Assembly: GCA_964612085.1 (NCBI GenBank)
Contig: CAZTCJ010000033.1
Location: forward strand, 1 to 36,907
Origin: CAZTCJ01 sp964612085
Lineage (GTDB): Bacteria; Pseudomonadota; Alphaproteobacteria; JAJFIK01
Length of the DNA stretch: 36,907 nt
Direction: 5' to 3'
The translations under genes and the position numbers were made by a program. Under the pieces are notes generated by a model that searched no databases, was not told the origin of the DNA, and saw only the letters and a program-made list of their open reading frames with translations. Of this stretch, positions 29,492 through 36,907 are shown one piece after another. Position 1 is the first letter of the stretch, and the number at the start of each line of letters is the position of its first letter.

Positions 29492-29518
29492 TTGAGTCAA
29501 GCAGTCGGTATTTATAAG
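29492..29518 (+). promoter_or_regulatory. Possible sigma-70 promoter of the photolyase-like gene
   Basis: TTGAGT (29492-29497) and TATAAG (29513-29518) are spaced 15 bases apart. If used, transcription begins near 29525, after the ATG at 29521. That supports the GTG at 29572 as the translation start. Confidence 0.35.
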
Positions 29519-29571
29519 CCATGAGCGGGCGCAGACCTGTGCGGCCCATTGGCGGGCGAAGGGGAAACCCG

Positions 29572-30795
29572 GTGGATCTCCACACCAAAGCGACACGGGA
29601 GGAAGGCCTGGCGCGGCTCGAGGCGTTCCTGCCCCAGGCCGGCACGGCCTATGCCCGCAAGCGCAACCACGATGTAGGTCCTCAGGCGCGGGATCATGTG
29701 TCGTTGCTCTCACCCTATCTGCGGCACCGCCTGATCCTTGAAGAGGAAGTCCTGACCCAGACCCTGCGCAAGCACAGTTTTTCGGCGGCCGAAAAATTCG
29801 TACAGGAAGTGTTCTGGCGCACTTATTTCAAGGGCTGGCTCGAACAGCAACCGGCCGTGTGGGAGCGCTACCGGGCGGAAGTGCCTGACCTCATCCATGC
29901 CCTGACGAAGAATGACGGTCTGCGCGAGCAATATGAGCGGGCCGTCGATGGGGTCACCGGCATCGAATGTTTCGATGTCTGGGTCCGGGAACTGCACGAG
30001 ACCGGCTATCTGCACAATCACACGCGCATGTGGTTCGCCAGCATCTGGGTCTTTACCCTCGGGCTGCCCTGGCAGTTGGGGGCGGATCTGTTCTACCGCC
30101 ATCTGCTGGACGGCGATCCGGCCTCGAACACCCTGAGCTGGCGCTGGGTCTGCGGGCTCCACACCAAGGGCAAGACCTATCTGGCGCGGGCGGACAATAT
30201 CCGGCAATTCACCGATGGCCGGTTCAATCCGGAAGGGCAGTTGGCGCCTGCCGCTCCGGCGCTTCAGGAAAAAGAGCTGCCGCCGCGCCGGGCCGTACCG
30301 GAACTGGAGCGTGTGCCGGACGGTGAGCCCTTTATTCTGTTGATGACGGAAGAAGATTGCTATCCCGAAAGCCTGCCCCTTCCGGGCAAGCCGGCGGCGC
30401 TGATCGGCCTCCTGGCGACCGATGCCCGCTCGCCCATTCCTGTCGGCGGTCTGATAAAACAGTTCGCCAACGGAGCGGTTCAGGATGCGCTCGACCGGGC
30501 GTCGGTGCATTTCGATCTGGGTGCGGAAGCCCCGATTAGCGACGATTGGGCCGGGGCCCTGATCGGGAAAGCGCAAGAGGCGGGCGTCAAGACGGTCGTC
30601 ACCGCCTATGCGCCGGTGAGTCCCGTGGCCGAGCGTCTGGCCGCCGCGCGCAAGACGCTGGAAGAGCAGGGCCTGCGCCTTTATCAGGTCAGGCGGGCCT
30701 ATGACGAGGCCGCCTGGCCCCATGCCAATAAGGGCTTTTTCGGCCTGAAAGCCAAGATACCCGCGCTCCTGCAATCCCAGGGCCTGAGTGCATGA
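29572..30795 (+). CDS. Photolyase/cryptochrome-like FAD-binding protein, domains in reversed order
   Basis: A 407-residue protein (424 if it starts at the ATG 29521). The N-terminal two thirds match the helical FAD-binding domain of photolyases: VSLLSPYLRHRL, a WxxE-containing helix, then FDVWVRELHETGYLHNHTRMW and DGDPASNTLSWRWVCGLHT. The usual N-terminal alpha/beta antenna domain is missing in front. Instead an alpha/beta domain of about 150 residues follows (PFILLMTEEDCYP, then LIGLLATD, ending RRAYDEAAWPHA). I choose the GTG at 29572 because GAAGGGG lies eight bases before it. DNA repair or blue-light sensing is possible, but the order is unusual for both. The stop overlaps the next ATG (ATGA). 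Confidence 0.8.
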   Translation: MDLHTKATREEGLARLEAFLPQAGTAYARKRNHDVGPQARDHVSLLSPYLRHRLILEEEVLTQTLRKHSFSAAEKFVQEVFWRTYFKGWLEQQPAVWERYRAEVPDLIHALTKNDGLREQYERAVDGVTGIECFDVWVRELHETGYLHNHTRMWFASIWVFTLGLPWQLGADLFYRHLLDGDPASNTLSWRWVCGLHTKGKTYLARADNIRQFTDGRFNPEGQLAPAAPALQEKELPPRRAVPELERVPDGEPFILLMTEEDCYPESLPLPGKPAALIGLLATDARSPIPVGGLIKQFANGAVQDALDRASVHFDLGAEAPISDDWAGALIGKAQEAGVKTVVTAYAPVSPVAERLAAARKTLEEQGLRLYQVRRAYDEAAWPHANKGFFGLKAKIPALLQSQGLSA

Positions 30796-31385
30796 GCGAT
30801 CCGCAGCCTGACTTTGGGGACGGCGCCAAGCTGTTCGCCCGCATCGCGATCTTGCAGACGGTGCTCGCGGTCATCGCCGTCTTCATCAGTGTCGTCGCCC
30901 TTTATGCCGCGCTGACGGAAGCCGACAGCGTGCGCAAGCAGCAGGCCGCGTCGGTCTGGCCCTATGTGGCGGTTTATTACACAATCAACCTGCCTTCGAA
31001 TGAAGGCCGGCCCTTCCTGCAAGTGGGCCTGTCCAATGACGGGATCGGTCCGGCGCGCATCGAAGGCGCACGGATCACGCTCGATGGAACGGCCTATGAC
31101 ACATGGGCCGATCTGTTCGGCCGTCTGGCGCCGGATACGTTCAGCAAATACCGCACATCGGCATTCAGCCGGCGCGTGATCCCGGCGGGCCAGTCGGTCG
31201 TTTTCCTGAACATGGCCGATCCGGATGAAATCACCGCCTTGGCCGGCGCCTTCGACCGGCTCGATGCACGGATCTGCTATTGCTCCGTGTTCGATGACTG
31301 TTGGACGGCATCCCTGCAGGACCGCTCCCGTCCGGAGCCCGTTGCCCGCTGCGACGGCCTTGAAGGCTATACCTTCGCGGAATGA
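30792..31385 (+). CDS. Membrane-anchored protein coupled to the photolyase-like gene
   Basis: A 197-residue protein I do not recognise. One membrane helix at about 18-42 (ILQTVLAVIAVFISVVALYAAL), a short charged linker, then a soluble domain of about 140 residues with beta-type sequence (PFLQVGLSNDGIGPARIEG) and a Cys cluster near 158-170 (ICYCS, DDCW). That sandwich-like domain probably lies outside the cytoplasm. The ATG overlaps the upstream TGA, so it is translated with the photolyase-like protein; a shared function is possible but unproven. Confidence 0.7.
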   Translation: MSDPQPDFGDGAKLFARIAILQTVLAVIAVFISVVALYAALTEADSVRKQQAASVWPYVAVYYTINLPSNEGRPFLQVGLSNDGIGPARIEGARITLDGTAYDTWADLFGRLAPDTFSKYRTSAFSRRVIPAGQSVVFLNMADPDEITALAGAFDRLDARICYCSVFDDCWTASLQDRSRPEPVARCDGLEGYTFAE

Positions 31386-31407
31386 CCAAGGGTCTGGATC
31401 CGTGGAT

Positions 31408-31430
31408 AAGAAAACCCGGCCGGTTTTCTT
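31408..31430 (+). terminator. Hairpin terminator after the photolyase-like operon
   Basis: AAGAAAACC (31408-31416) pairs with GGTTTTCTT (31422-31430) around CGGCC. The T-run is in the 3' arm. It ends the two-gene unit 23 bases after its last stop. Confidence 0.65.
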
Positions 31431-31468
31431 GTGCTACCGCTCCCTTGTCAGGCAGAGCAGCGCCTAAA

Positions 31469-31486
31469 CTGTCATCGTTCTGTCAT
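31469..31486 (+). promoter_or_regulatory. Pho box (PhoB-binding direct repeat)
   Basis: CTGTCAT (31469-31475) and CTGTCAT (31480-31486) are perfect 7-base direct repeats separated by CGTT, eleven bases apart start to start. This is the classic Pho box of PhoB-activated promoters. It lies 112 bases upstream of the protease-nuclease start. TACTAT at 31486-31491 overlaps its end and is too close to be the -10; the true -10 would lie about ten bases further, where I see no good match. Confidence 0.65.
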
Positions 31487-31548
31487 ACTATAGCGGTCGT
31501 TACCCCTAACGGCATGCTCCCTTTGGGCCTGTAGACCCTTATGCGTGT

Positions 31549-31560
31549 GTTCTTTAGAAC
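31549..31560. promoter_or_regulatory. 12-base palindrome in the protease-nuclease leader
   Basis: GTTCT and AGAAC flank TT, a perfect palindrome 38 bases before the start codon. It may be an operator acting in addition to the Pho box. Confidence 0.3.
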
Positions 31561-31597
31561 AGCCTATGGATGAAACCATCAGGCCACGGCGGGACCC

Positions 31598-33475
31598 ATG
31601 AGCATTATCGAAGATATCGACGAGTATTATTTGGAAGAAACCGACAAGGCGACCGAGCGGTTCGAGAAACGCGAAGAAACCATCAATAAGGTCGCGAAAA
31701 AGATCGAGAAAAAGGCCTCGGCCTTGGACCTCGACAAGAAAGACCGGATCGAGGTCCGCCGCAAACTTATTCATCCCAATGACGGCTTGGCGCTGGAGCG
31801 GCTGATCGGCGAGTCGGATCTGCTGCCGACCAACTATCTGGAGCAGGGATTGCATGCGGCGCGCAGTGTCGGGCGCGTGCAGGTGCGCGACCGCAGCGGC
31901 CGCCGGAAAGGCTTCGGCACCTGTTTCCTGATCGCGCCCGGCCTGATCATGACCAATAATCACATTCTGCGCTCTGAAGTGGACGCCATGCGCAGCCTGA
32001 TCGACTTCAACTATGAGGACGATGTCAACTTCATCCCGCGCGTGACCGCCACCTTTCCGCTGGAGCCCATGCGGCTGTTCTTGACCAACGAAAAACTCGA
32101 TTTCACCATCGTCGCGGTGCGTCAAACGGCGATCGACGGCACCCAGCTCAGCCAGTTCAACTACCTGCCGCTGATCGCGGAAAGCGGTAAGGCGCTGATC
32201 GGCGAGGCCGTATCGATCATTCAGCATCCGGAAGGCCAGACGAAGCAGATCGCCCTGCGCGACAGCAAGATCATCGACGTGGATCCGTCCGGGCCCTTCA
32301 TCCGTTATTCGACCGACACCATGCCGGGATCGTCCGGCGCGCCTGTCTTCAACGATCAATGGGAAGTGGTCGCCCTGCACCGCGCCGGCGTCAAGAAGCG
32401 GGACGAGGAAGGCCGGATCATCAACAAGGAAGGCCGTCTGTGGAAACCGGAGCAGGGCATCGAAGCCATTTGCTGGATCGCCAATGAGGGCGTGCGGATC
32501 AGCCGGATCATGGATGCCCTCGAAAACTCGAAGGAAACCACGAGCGCGCTTGAACATATGGTGGACCGCAGCCACATCACGGCGCCGACTGTCCTCCGCG
32601 ACGACACCTCCGACCGGCTCGTGCCGGAGGAAGACGAGGATGCCGAATGGGAAGTGGGCGAACTGGAGGATTACGACGGCGTCATGGGTTATGATGCCCA
32701 TTTCCTCGACGTTCCCGTTCCCTTGCCGAAAACGTCCGCCGCCGTGGAGGCGGATCTGGCCCCCCTCAAGGACGGCAAGGGGCATGAACTGCGGTATACA
32801 AACTTTTCCGTAGTGATGAGCAAGTCCCGCCGCCAGGCGTTCTACGCGGTCTGCAATATCGACGGCAAGAACTTGAAATCGGCCAAGCGGCCGCGCAAAT
32901 GGCGTCTCGATCCGCGCATGGATTTCGATTATCAGGCCGGTAACGAACTCTACAAGCGCAATCCGCTTGACCGGGGCCATCTGGTGCGCCGTCTCGATCC
33001 CATGTGGGGCCCTGATTTTCAGCAGGCGAACCGGGATACCTTCCATTATACCAACGCAGCCCCCCAGCATGCGGGCCTCAACCAGAAAACCTGGCTGAAA
33101 ATGGAGGATTACATCCTCGGCAATGCCCGCAACAAGGACAAGAAAGTCACGGTGTTCACAGGTCCCGTCTTCCGGCCCGATGACATCGTGTACCGGCGTG
33201 AGTTTAAGATCCCGGCGGAGTATTGGAAAGTCGTGGCCGTGCAGACGGGCCGGGGGGAAATCCGCGCGGTCGGCTATCTTCAGACCCAGAAAAACCTGAT
33301 CGGCGATCTGGAAATGGCCTTTGGCGACAGCTACCGGACCTATTCCGTGCCCATCACGACCATCGAGGCTCTGACGGGCTTCGACTTCGGCGAACTCAGG
33401 GATTTCGATCCGCTGGCGGATATTGAATCGACCGCGGGCCGCGAGATCAGCGGGCCTGACGACATCGTTCTGTAA
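31598..33475 (+). CDS. Trypsin-like protease fused to a DRGH-type nuclease
   Basis: A 625-residue two-enzyme protein. Residues 1-60 are charged and helical, probably coiled coil. A trypsin-like serine protease spans about 85-310, with the triad His122 (TNNH), Asp168 (KLDFT) and Ser246 (PGSSGAP). An acidic linker (335-360) leads to a DNA/RNA non-specific endonuclease at about 400-600, with DRGH (458-461, catalytic His461), TNAAPQ and Asn495 as the likely metal ligand, then KTWLKMEDY. Both active sites look intact. No signal peptide is visible, so it is predicted to be cytosolic, unlike secreted nucleases of this family. Possible roles are protease-controlled nucleic-acid destruction (a suicidal or defence effector) or phosphate scavenging, given the Pho box upstream. 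The start ATG follows only a weak ribosome site. Confidence 0.88.
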   Translation: MSIIEDIDEYYLEETDKATERFEKREETINKVAKKIEKKASALDLDKKDRIEVRRKLIHPNDGLALERLIGESDLLPTNYLEQGLHAARSVGRVQVRDRSGRRKGFGTCFLIAPGLIMTNNHILRSEVDAMRSLIDFNYEDDVNFIPRVTATFPLEPMRLFLTNEKLDFTIVAVRQTAIDGTQLSQFNYLPLIAESGKALIGEAVSIIQHPEGQTKQIALRDSKIIDVDPSGPFIRYSTDTMPGSSGAPVFNDQWEVVALHRAGVKKRDEEGRIINKEGRLWKPEQGIEAICWIANEGVRISRIMDALENSKETTSALEHMVDRSHITAPTVLRDDTSDRLVPEEDEDAEWEVGELEDYDGVMGYDAHFLDVPVPLPKTSAAVEADLAPLKDGKGHELRYTNFSVVMSKSRRQAFYAVCNIDGKNLKSAKRPRKWRLDPRMDFDYQAGNELYKRNPLDRGHLVRRLDPMWGPDFQQANRDTFHYTNAAPQHAGLNQKTWLKMEDYILGNARNKDKKVTVFTGPVFRPDDIVYRREFKIPAEYWKVVAVQTGRGEIRAVGYLQTQKNLIGDLEMAFGDSYRTYSVPITTIEALTGFDFGELRDFDPLADIESTAGREISGPDDIVL

Positions 33476-33797
33476 GGGGCGCGTCAGCCGAGCGCAGGAC
33501 GGCGTCGAGCAGGCCGGGAAAGCGCGTGTCGATGTCCGCCCGGCGCAAGGTATGCAGGACATGGCGTCCGTGCTTGCGCGTCAACAGGATGCCGGCGCAG
33601 CGCAGGACCTTGAAATGATGGGAGCGGGTGCTTTTCGGCACGGCGCCGCTCGGCAGCGCCTCCTCGCAGCACAGTTCGCCCGAGCGCTCCAGCATCTGAA
33701 CGATGCTCAGGCGCGCCGGATCGCTCAGCGCATGGAGCGCCATGGCCAGGCTGACGTCATTGAGATCGGGATGGCTGAATTCGCTCATGGGTTTCAT
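33447..33797 (-). CDS. ArsR-family transcriptional regulator
   Basis: A 116-residue winged-helix regulator: MALHALSDPARLSIVQMLE is the first part of the DNA-binding domain, KSTRSHHFKVLRCAGILLTRKHGRHVLHTL the recognition helix and wing (residues about 58-87). The usual metal site (ELCVC) is replaced by ELCCEE, so metal sensing is uncertain; many ArsR proteins respond to other signals. Starts at 33797 or 33788 are both possible, without a clear ribosome site. Its 3' end overlaps that of the convergent protease-nuclease gene by 29 bases. Divergent from the SDR gene, with a palindrome between, so it likely represses that gene and itself. Confidence 0.88.
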   Translation of the reverse strand: MKPMSEFSHPDLNDVSLAMALHALSDPARLSIVQMLERSGELCCEEALPSGAVPKSTRSHHFKVLRCAGILLTRKHGRHVLHTLRRADIDTRFPGLLDAVLRSADAPLTERCRQAR

Positions 33798-33824
33798 ATT
33801 GTGTGACGACCCGCACAGGTCAAC

Positions 33825-33843
33825 AGTTCGAAAATCTTGAACT
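33825..33843. promoter_or_regulatory. Candidate ArsR-type operator
   Basis: AGTTC (33825-33829) and GAACT (33839-33843) are perfect complements, with the inner GA/TT continuing the symmetry with one mismatch. It lies 28 bases upstream of the arsR-like start and 85 upstream of the SDR start. The shape fits known ArsR-family operators. Confidence 0.5.
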
Positions 33844-33927
33844 ATCACGAGCCGCCCCCATGTCCCCTCCAGTCGCATGACCGGCAGGCCCCATCAGGCT
33901 GCGCCGAGGCTTATAAGGAGAGGACCC

Positions 33928-34671
33928 ATGTCTCAGAAACTCAACGGAAAAGTTGCCCTGGTGACCGGCGGGTCGCGCGGGATCGGCGCGGCCATCGCCA
34001 GACGCTTCGCCCAGGAAGGCGCCCATGTCGCCATCACCTATGCCAACAGCGCTCAGGCTGCTGAAGGTGTCGTCGCCGATCTGAAGAGCCATGGCGTCAA
34101 CGCCATCGCCATTCAGGCCAATGCCGCCGATCCCGATGCCACGGCATCCGCCGTCCGTCAGGCAGCGGAGCAGTTCGGCGGGCTCGATATCCTCGTCCAC
34201 AATGCGGGTGTCGCGGCATTCGCGCCGCTGGCGGAGTCTGATTTCGAGGAATACCGCCGTCAGTTCTCAGTCAATGTGGATGGCGTTTTCGCCGGCACCC
34301 GCGAGGCCGCAAATCATATTCGCGACGGCGGCCGGATCATCGTGATCGGCAGCGTCAATGCCCATTCCATGCCCATTCCGGGCGGCGCGGTTTACGGTGC
34401 GACGAAAGCAGCGGTCGCGGGTCTCGTACAGGGCTGGGCGCGGGATCTCGGTCCCCGGAATATCCTGGTCAATGTGATCCAGCCGGGTCCGGTGGATACG
34501 GACATGAACCCGGCGGAAGGCGATTTCGCCAGTTTCCTGACGCCCATGACCGCTCTTGGCCGCTACGGCAAGCCGGAAGAGATCGCCAATCTGGCGGCTT
34601 TCCTGGCGAGCGATGAAGCGTCTTACATCACCGGCGCGGCCATCGATATCGACGGCGGCATGACGATCTGA
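33928..34671 (+). CDS. Short-chain dehydrogenase/reductase (SDR)
   Basis: A 247-residue classical SDR: nucleotide-binding GGSRGIG at 14-20, NAG at 92-94, catalytic Ser142 (IGSVN), Tyr156 and Lys160 (YGATK), and a C-terminal ASYITGAAIDIDGGM. A basic residue after the Gly motif favours NADP(H). Substrate unknown; the closest relatives by feel are 3-oxoacyl-ACP-reductase-like. AAGGAG precedes the ATG at 33928 by nine bases; the frame extends 17 codons further up without a good site. Probably controlled by the divergent ArsR regulator. Confidence 0.92.
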   Translation: MSQKLNGKVALVTGGSRGIGAAIARRFAQEGAHVAITYANSAQAAEGVVADLKSHGVNAIAIQANAADPDATASAVRQAAEQFGGLDILVHNAGVAAFAPLAESDFEEYRRQFSVNVDGVFAGTREAANHIRDGGRIIVIGSVNAHSMPIPGGAVYGATKAAVAGLVQGWARDLGPRNILVNVIQPGPVDTDMNPAEGDFASFLTPMTALGRYGKPEEIANLAAFLASDEASYITGAAIDIDGGMTI

Positions 34672-34696
34672 CCGGATCGTGTGAGAAATGCGAAAG

Positions 34697-34731
34697 CCCC
34701 TCCCGGCCTCAAGCGGGGAGGGGTTTTTTTT
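34697..34731 (+). terminator. Intrinsic terminator with T8
   Basis: CCCCTCCC (34697-34704) pairs with GGGAGGGG (34716-34723), followed by eight T. It ends the SDR transcript; the convergent P450 gene stops just beyond it. Confidence 0.92.
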
Positions 34732-34746
34732 GACAGCGTAGTCCAA

Positions 34747-36012
34747 TCAGCCGCGGATCTTGACGGGCAGTTTGGCAAAGCCGTGGACGAAGCTTGAGCG
34801 GATGCGCACCGGGTCGCCCACCACTTCGATGGTGTGGAACCGTTTCAGGATCTCTTCCCAGACGATGCGCAATTGCAGTTCGGCAAGCCGCATGCCGTAG
34901 CAGCGGTGGATGCCGAAGCCGAACGACAGATGCTGGCGGGGCCGCGCCCGGTCGATGATGAACTCGTTCGGCCGGTCGATCACTTCATCGTCCCGGTTAC
35001 CGGAAATGTACCACATCACCACCTTGTCGCCCTTACGGATCTTCTGGCCCCGGAGCTCATAGTCCTGGATGGCGGTGCGGCGCATATGGGCAAGCGGCGT
35101 CTGCCAGCGGATGATTTCCGGCACCATGCTTTCGATGAGGCGCGGATCCGAGCGCAGCTTGTCGTATTGATCCGGGTTCTGGTTGAGCGCAAGCACGCCG
35201 CCGGTGATGGAATTCCGCGTGGTGTCGTTGCCGCCGACGATCAGCAGGATGACGTTGCCCAGATATTCTTCCGGGCTCATATTGCGCGTGGCTTCCCCAT
35301 GGGCCAGCAGGGAGATCAGGTTCATCTCCTGGGGCACGTTGACCCGCTGGTTCCACAGCTCCGTGAAATAGGTGGCGCATTCGATCAGCTCCTCGCGGCG
35401 CTGTTCCTCGCTGTCCACGATGCCGGAGAGTTCGTCCGCCGTCGCCACATCGGACCAGCGGGTCAGCTTGCGCCGTTCCTCGAACGGAAAATCGAACAGC
35501 GTGGCGAGCATCTGGGTGGTCAGTTCGATGGAGACCGTATCCACCCAGTCGAATTCTTCATTGAGGGGCAGGGAGTCGAGGATGGCCGGAACCCGCGACC
35601 GGATCAGCCCCTCCATATGGGCGAGGCTCTCCTGGCTCATCATGGGCGCGACGGTCTTGCGCTGCACGTCGTGCTTGGGCGGATCCATGGCGATGAACAT
35701 GGGTAGCGGAAAATCTTCCTCGTCATCGACGATGACGATGCCGCCATATTTCTGATCCGACGAAAAGACCTGGGGGTGGGTCTCCACTTCCAGGATGTCG
35801 TTGTATTTGGTGACCGACCAGTAGGGTCCGGACGGCGAGTCCTTGCAGAAATGAACGGGGTTTTCCTTGCGCAGGCGCTCGAAGAAGGGCCAGACCCGGT
35901 CCTCGCGATAGAGTTCGGGATGGCTGACATCGATCTCGTCCAAGGGCACCGCGTAAGCATCTTGCGGCGGCGGGCCTTCATGGACCGGACGTCGTTTAAT
36001 CACTTCGGTCAT
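34747..36012 (-). CDS. Cytochrome P450, CYP153-like
   Basis: A 421-residue soluble bacterial P450. The I-helix has LLIVGGNDTTRNSITGG (oxygen-activating Thr), the K-helix ExxR is EIIRWQ, and the heme loop FGFGIHRCYG places the thiolate at Cys371. The GGNDTTRNS and HLSFGFGIHRC combination is characteristic of the CYP153 group, which hydroxylates the ends of alkanes and fatty acids. The assignment to CYP153 is a judgement by eye. Partner ferredoxin and reductase genes are not visible here. GGGGAGG lies nine bases before the ATG. The neighbouring VOC gene (36139) reads in the same direction upstream. Confidence 0.9.
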   Translation of the reverse strand: MTEVIKRRPVHEGPPPQDAYAVPLDEIDVSHPELYREDRVWPFFERLRKENPVHFCKDSPSGPYWSVTKYNDILEVETHPQVFSSDQKYGGIVIVDDEEDFPLPMFIAMDPPKHDVQRKTVAPMMSQESLAHMEGLIRSRVPAILDSLPLNEEFDWVDTVSIELTTQMLATLFDFPFEERRKLTRWSDVATADELSGIVDSEEQRREELIECATYFTELWNQRVNVPQEMNLISLLAHGEATRNMSPEEYLGNVILLIVGGNDTTRNSITGGVLALNQNPDQYDKLRSDPRLIESMVPEIIRWQTPLAHMRRTAIQDYELRGQKIRKGDKVVMWYISGNRDDEVIDRPNEFIIDRARPRQHLSFGFGIHRCYGMRLAELQLRIVWEEILKRFHTIEVVGDPVRIRSSFVHGFAKLPVKIRG

Positions 36013-36138
36013 AACGGATCCTCCCCGTGTCCTTGTTTACAAATGTCCTTGTTTGCCAGTGTCTTTCAATGACGCTGCCGTCATTTTTATTAGGGCAGCG
36101 TCCGAGGCTGTAATCAAGAGTAGAATGGCGCAAACACG

Positions 36139-36507
36139 TTACTGTTTATCGGGCCAGTCCGCTTCCCAATAAACCTCGCACAGATATCCGTCCGGATCGG
36201 CGAATTTCACCGCCCGGAAACCGTCTTCGTCCCAGTCTTCCATAAGGGCGATGCCGTCCGCCGTCAGGCTCTGGCGCAAGGCATCGACCTGGGCGGCGGA
36301 CGCGGCGAGAAAGCCGTGATGGCTGCCGTTCCCGGCCGGCGCGGCAGGGCCTTTCTGAAATGCCAGATCCGTGGTGGTGCCGTCGCGCAAATGCAGCGAG
36401 TCGCCGAGCCAGACCTTTCGGCCCTTGGGCATCAGATGTTTGAGATAGAAATCCGCCGATGCGTCGGGATCCGGCACCACCAGATTCACATGATTGAGAA
36501 CGAACAT
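36139..36507 (-). CDS. VOC-superfamily (glyoxalase-like) protein
   Basis: A 122-residue single VOC domain: MFVLNHVNLVVPDPDASADFY at the start, DLAFQKG in the middle and AVKFADPDGYLCEVYWEA at the end, with metal-ligand type His7 and a C-terminal Glu. Family members include glyoxalases, dioxygenases and resistance proteins, so the substrate is open. AAGGA lies nine bases before the chosen ATG; a longer frame to 36666 adds unrelated residues. Same strand as the P450, 126 bases upstream of it. Confidence 0.82.
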   Translation of the reverse strand: MFVLNHVNLVVPDPDASADFYLKHLMPKGRKVWLGDSLHLRDGTTTDLAFQKGPAAPAGNGSHHGFLAASAAQVDALRQSLTADGIALMEDWDEDGFRAVKFADPDGYLCEVYWEADWPDKQ

Positions 36508-36664
36508 GATTTTCGATCCTTCATGACGGGCGGGCATCGATTGGATAACCGCCTGAACTTCCTCATGAAACTGTGAAAATTGGCAGCCTGGGAAACATTG
36601 CAGGTTCCATATCGCACGCGCATGATCGCGGCACCGAATCACGCAAGCAAGAGAGGCAAGGGCC

Positions 36665-36907
36665 ATGGCCGAAGATCTCGACGAAATGGCGCTCGAATAT
36701 CACCGTTTCCCGGTGCCGGGCAAACTCCGGATCGAGCCCACCAAGCGGATGATCAACCAGCGCGACCTGGCGCTGGCCTATTCGCCGGGCGTGGCGGCGG
36801 CCTGCAATCTGATCGTTGAGGACGAGAAGGCGGCGGCCGAGGTGACGGCGCGGGGCAATCTGGTGGCGGGGGGCTCGAACGGCACGGCGGTCCTTGGCCT
36901 CGGCGCC
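36665..36907 (+). CDS. maeB: NADP-dependent malic enzyme, N-terminal part (cut by window edge)
   Basis: The first 81 residues of a malic enzyme, continuing beyond the window. LALAYSPGVAAACN near residues 38-51 and GNLVAGGSNGTAVLGLG near 64-80 are the conserved start of MaeB-type enzymes, which decarboxylate malate to pyruvate and make NADPH. The MaeB form usually has a C-terminal phosphotransacetylase-like domain and exceeds 700 residues; that part cannot be seen. The ATG follows AAGGGCC. Divergent from the VOC gene. Confidence 0.9.
   Translation, partial: MAEDLDEMALEYHRFPVPGKLRIEPTKRMINQRDLALAYSPGVAAACNLIVEDEKAAAEVTARGNLVAGGSNGTAVLGLGA

Noticed and set aside
31472..33562. 696-codon open frame on the minus strand
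   Set aside because: Shadow of the protease-nuclease gene; no recognisable domain.

Overview
The window is a GC-rich (about 60% by eye), densely coded chromosomal segment that looks alphaproteobacterial. The pointers are a PEPxxWxMM-type CTERM protein, a DUF465/YdcH-like protein, a CYP153-like P450, a siroheme-synthase/APS-reductase pair and a CaiB/MatB-type CoA metabolism. I see no integrase, transposase, phage gene or CRISPR array. About 35 protein genes and one tRNA can be supported. The last gene (malic enzyme) runs off the right edge.

Left end (1-5180): a leftward cluster of four exported proteins that reads as a Fap-like functional amyloid locus. It has a 701-residue Asn/Gln-rich protein with six QQNNG repeats, a small exported accessory protein, a C39-type cysteine peptidase lipoprotein like FapD, and a small exported protein coupled to it by an ATGA overlap. 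An 840-base leader with palindromes and a possible three-way-junction fold lies upstream, and an identical 15-base word sits at both ends of the module.

Middle (5175-18262): a secreted M14 carboxypeptidase, a TspO-like membrane protein, a flavodoxin-fold oxidoreductase, an unknown exported protein, a carotenoid oxygenase, HMG-CoA lyase and a DUF465 protein. Next comes an OxyR-like regulator that has His where the peroxidatic Cys should be, although a canonical ATAG-N7-CTAT site lies just upstream of it. An SbtA/SbtB bicarbonate-transport pair, two unknown membrane proteins and a previously unlisted 33-residue membrane peptide (18161-18262) with a strong ribosome site and two terminators follow.

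Centre right (18731-26848): malonyl-CoA synthetase plus a family III CoA-transferase, a DUF547 protein, LipB, an orphan FliN-like protein, the siroheme synthase-APS reductase operon, a membrane protein, tRNA-Leu(GAG) and an RDD protein.

Right end (27063-36907): a PEP-CTERM protein behind a sigma-54-like promoter, a VapBC pair, a DUF1295 protein, and a photolyase-like FAD protein whose domains appear in reversed order, coupled to a membrane-anchored partner. Then comes an apparently cytosolic trypsin-like protease/DRGH-nuclease fusion with a perfect Pho box (CTGTCAT-N4-CTGTCAT) upstream, a divergent ArsR/SDR pair with a shared operator candidate, a CYP153-like P450, a VOC protein and the start of malic enzyme.

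The most interesting items are the Fap-like module in a probable alphaproteobacterium, the Pho-box-linked protease-nuclease fusion, the OxyR-like protein lacking its sensor cysteine, the sigma-54/PEP-CTERM pairing and the 33-residue membrane peptide. All functional names rest on reading motifs by eye; no database search was run.
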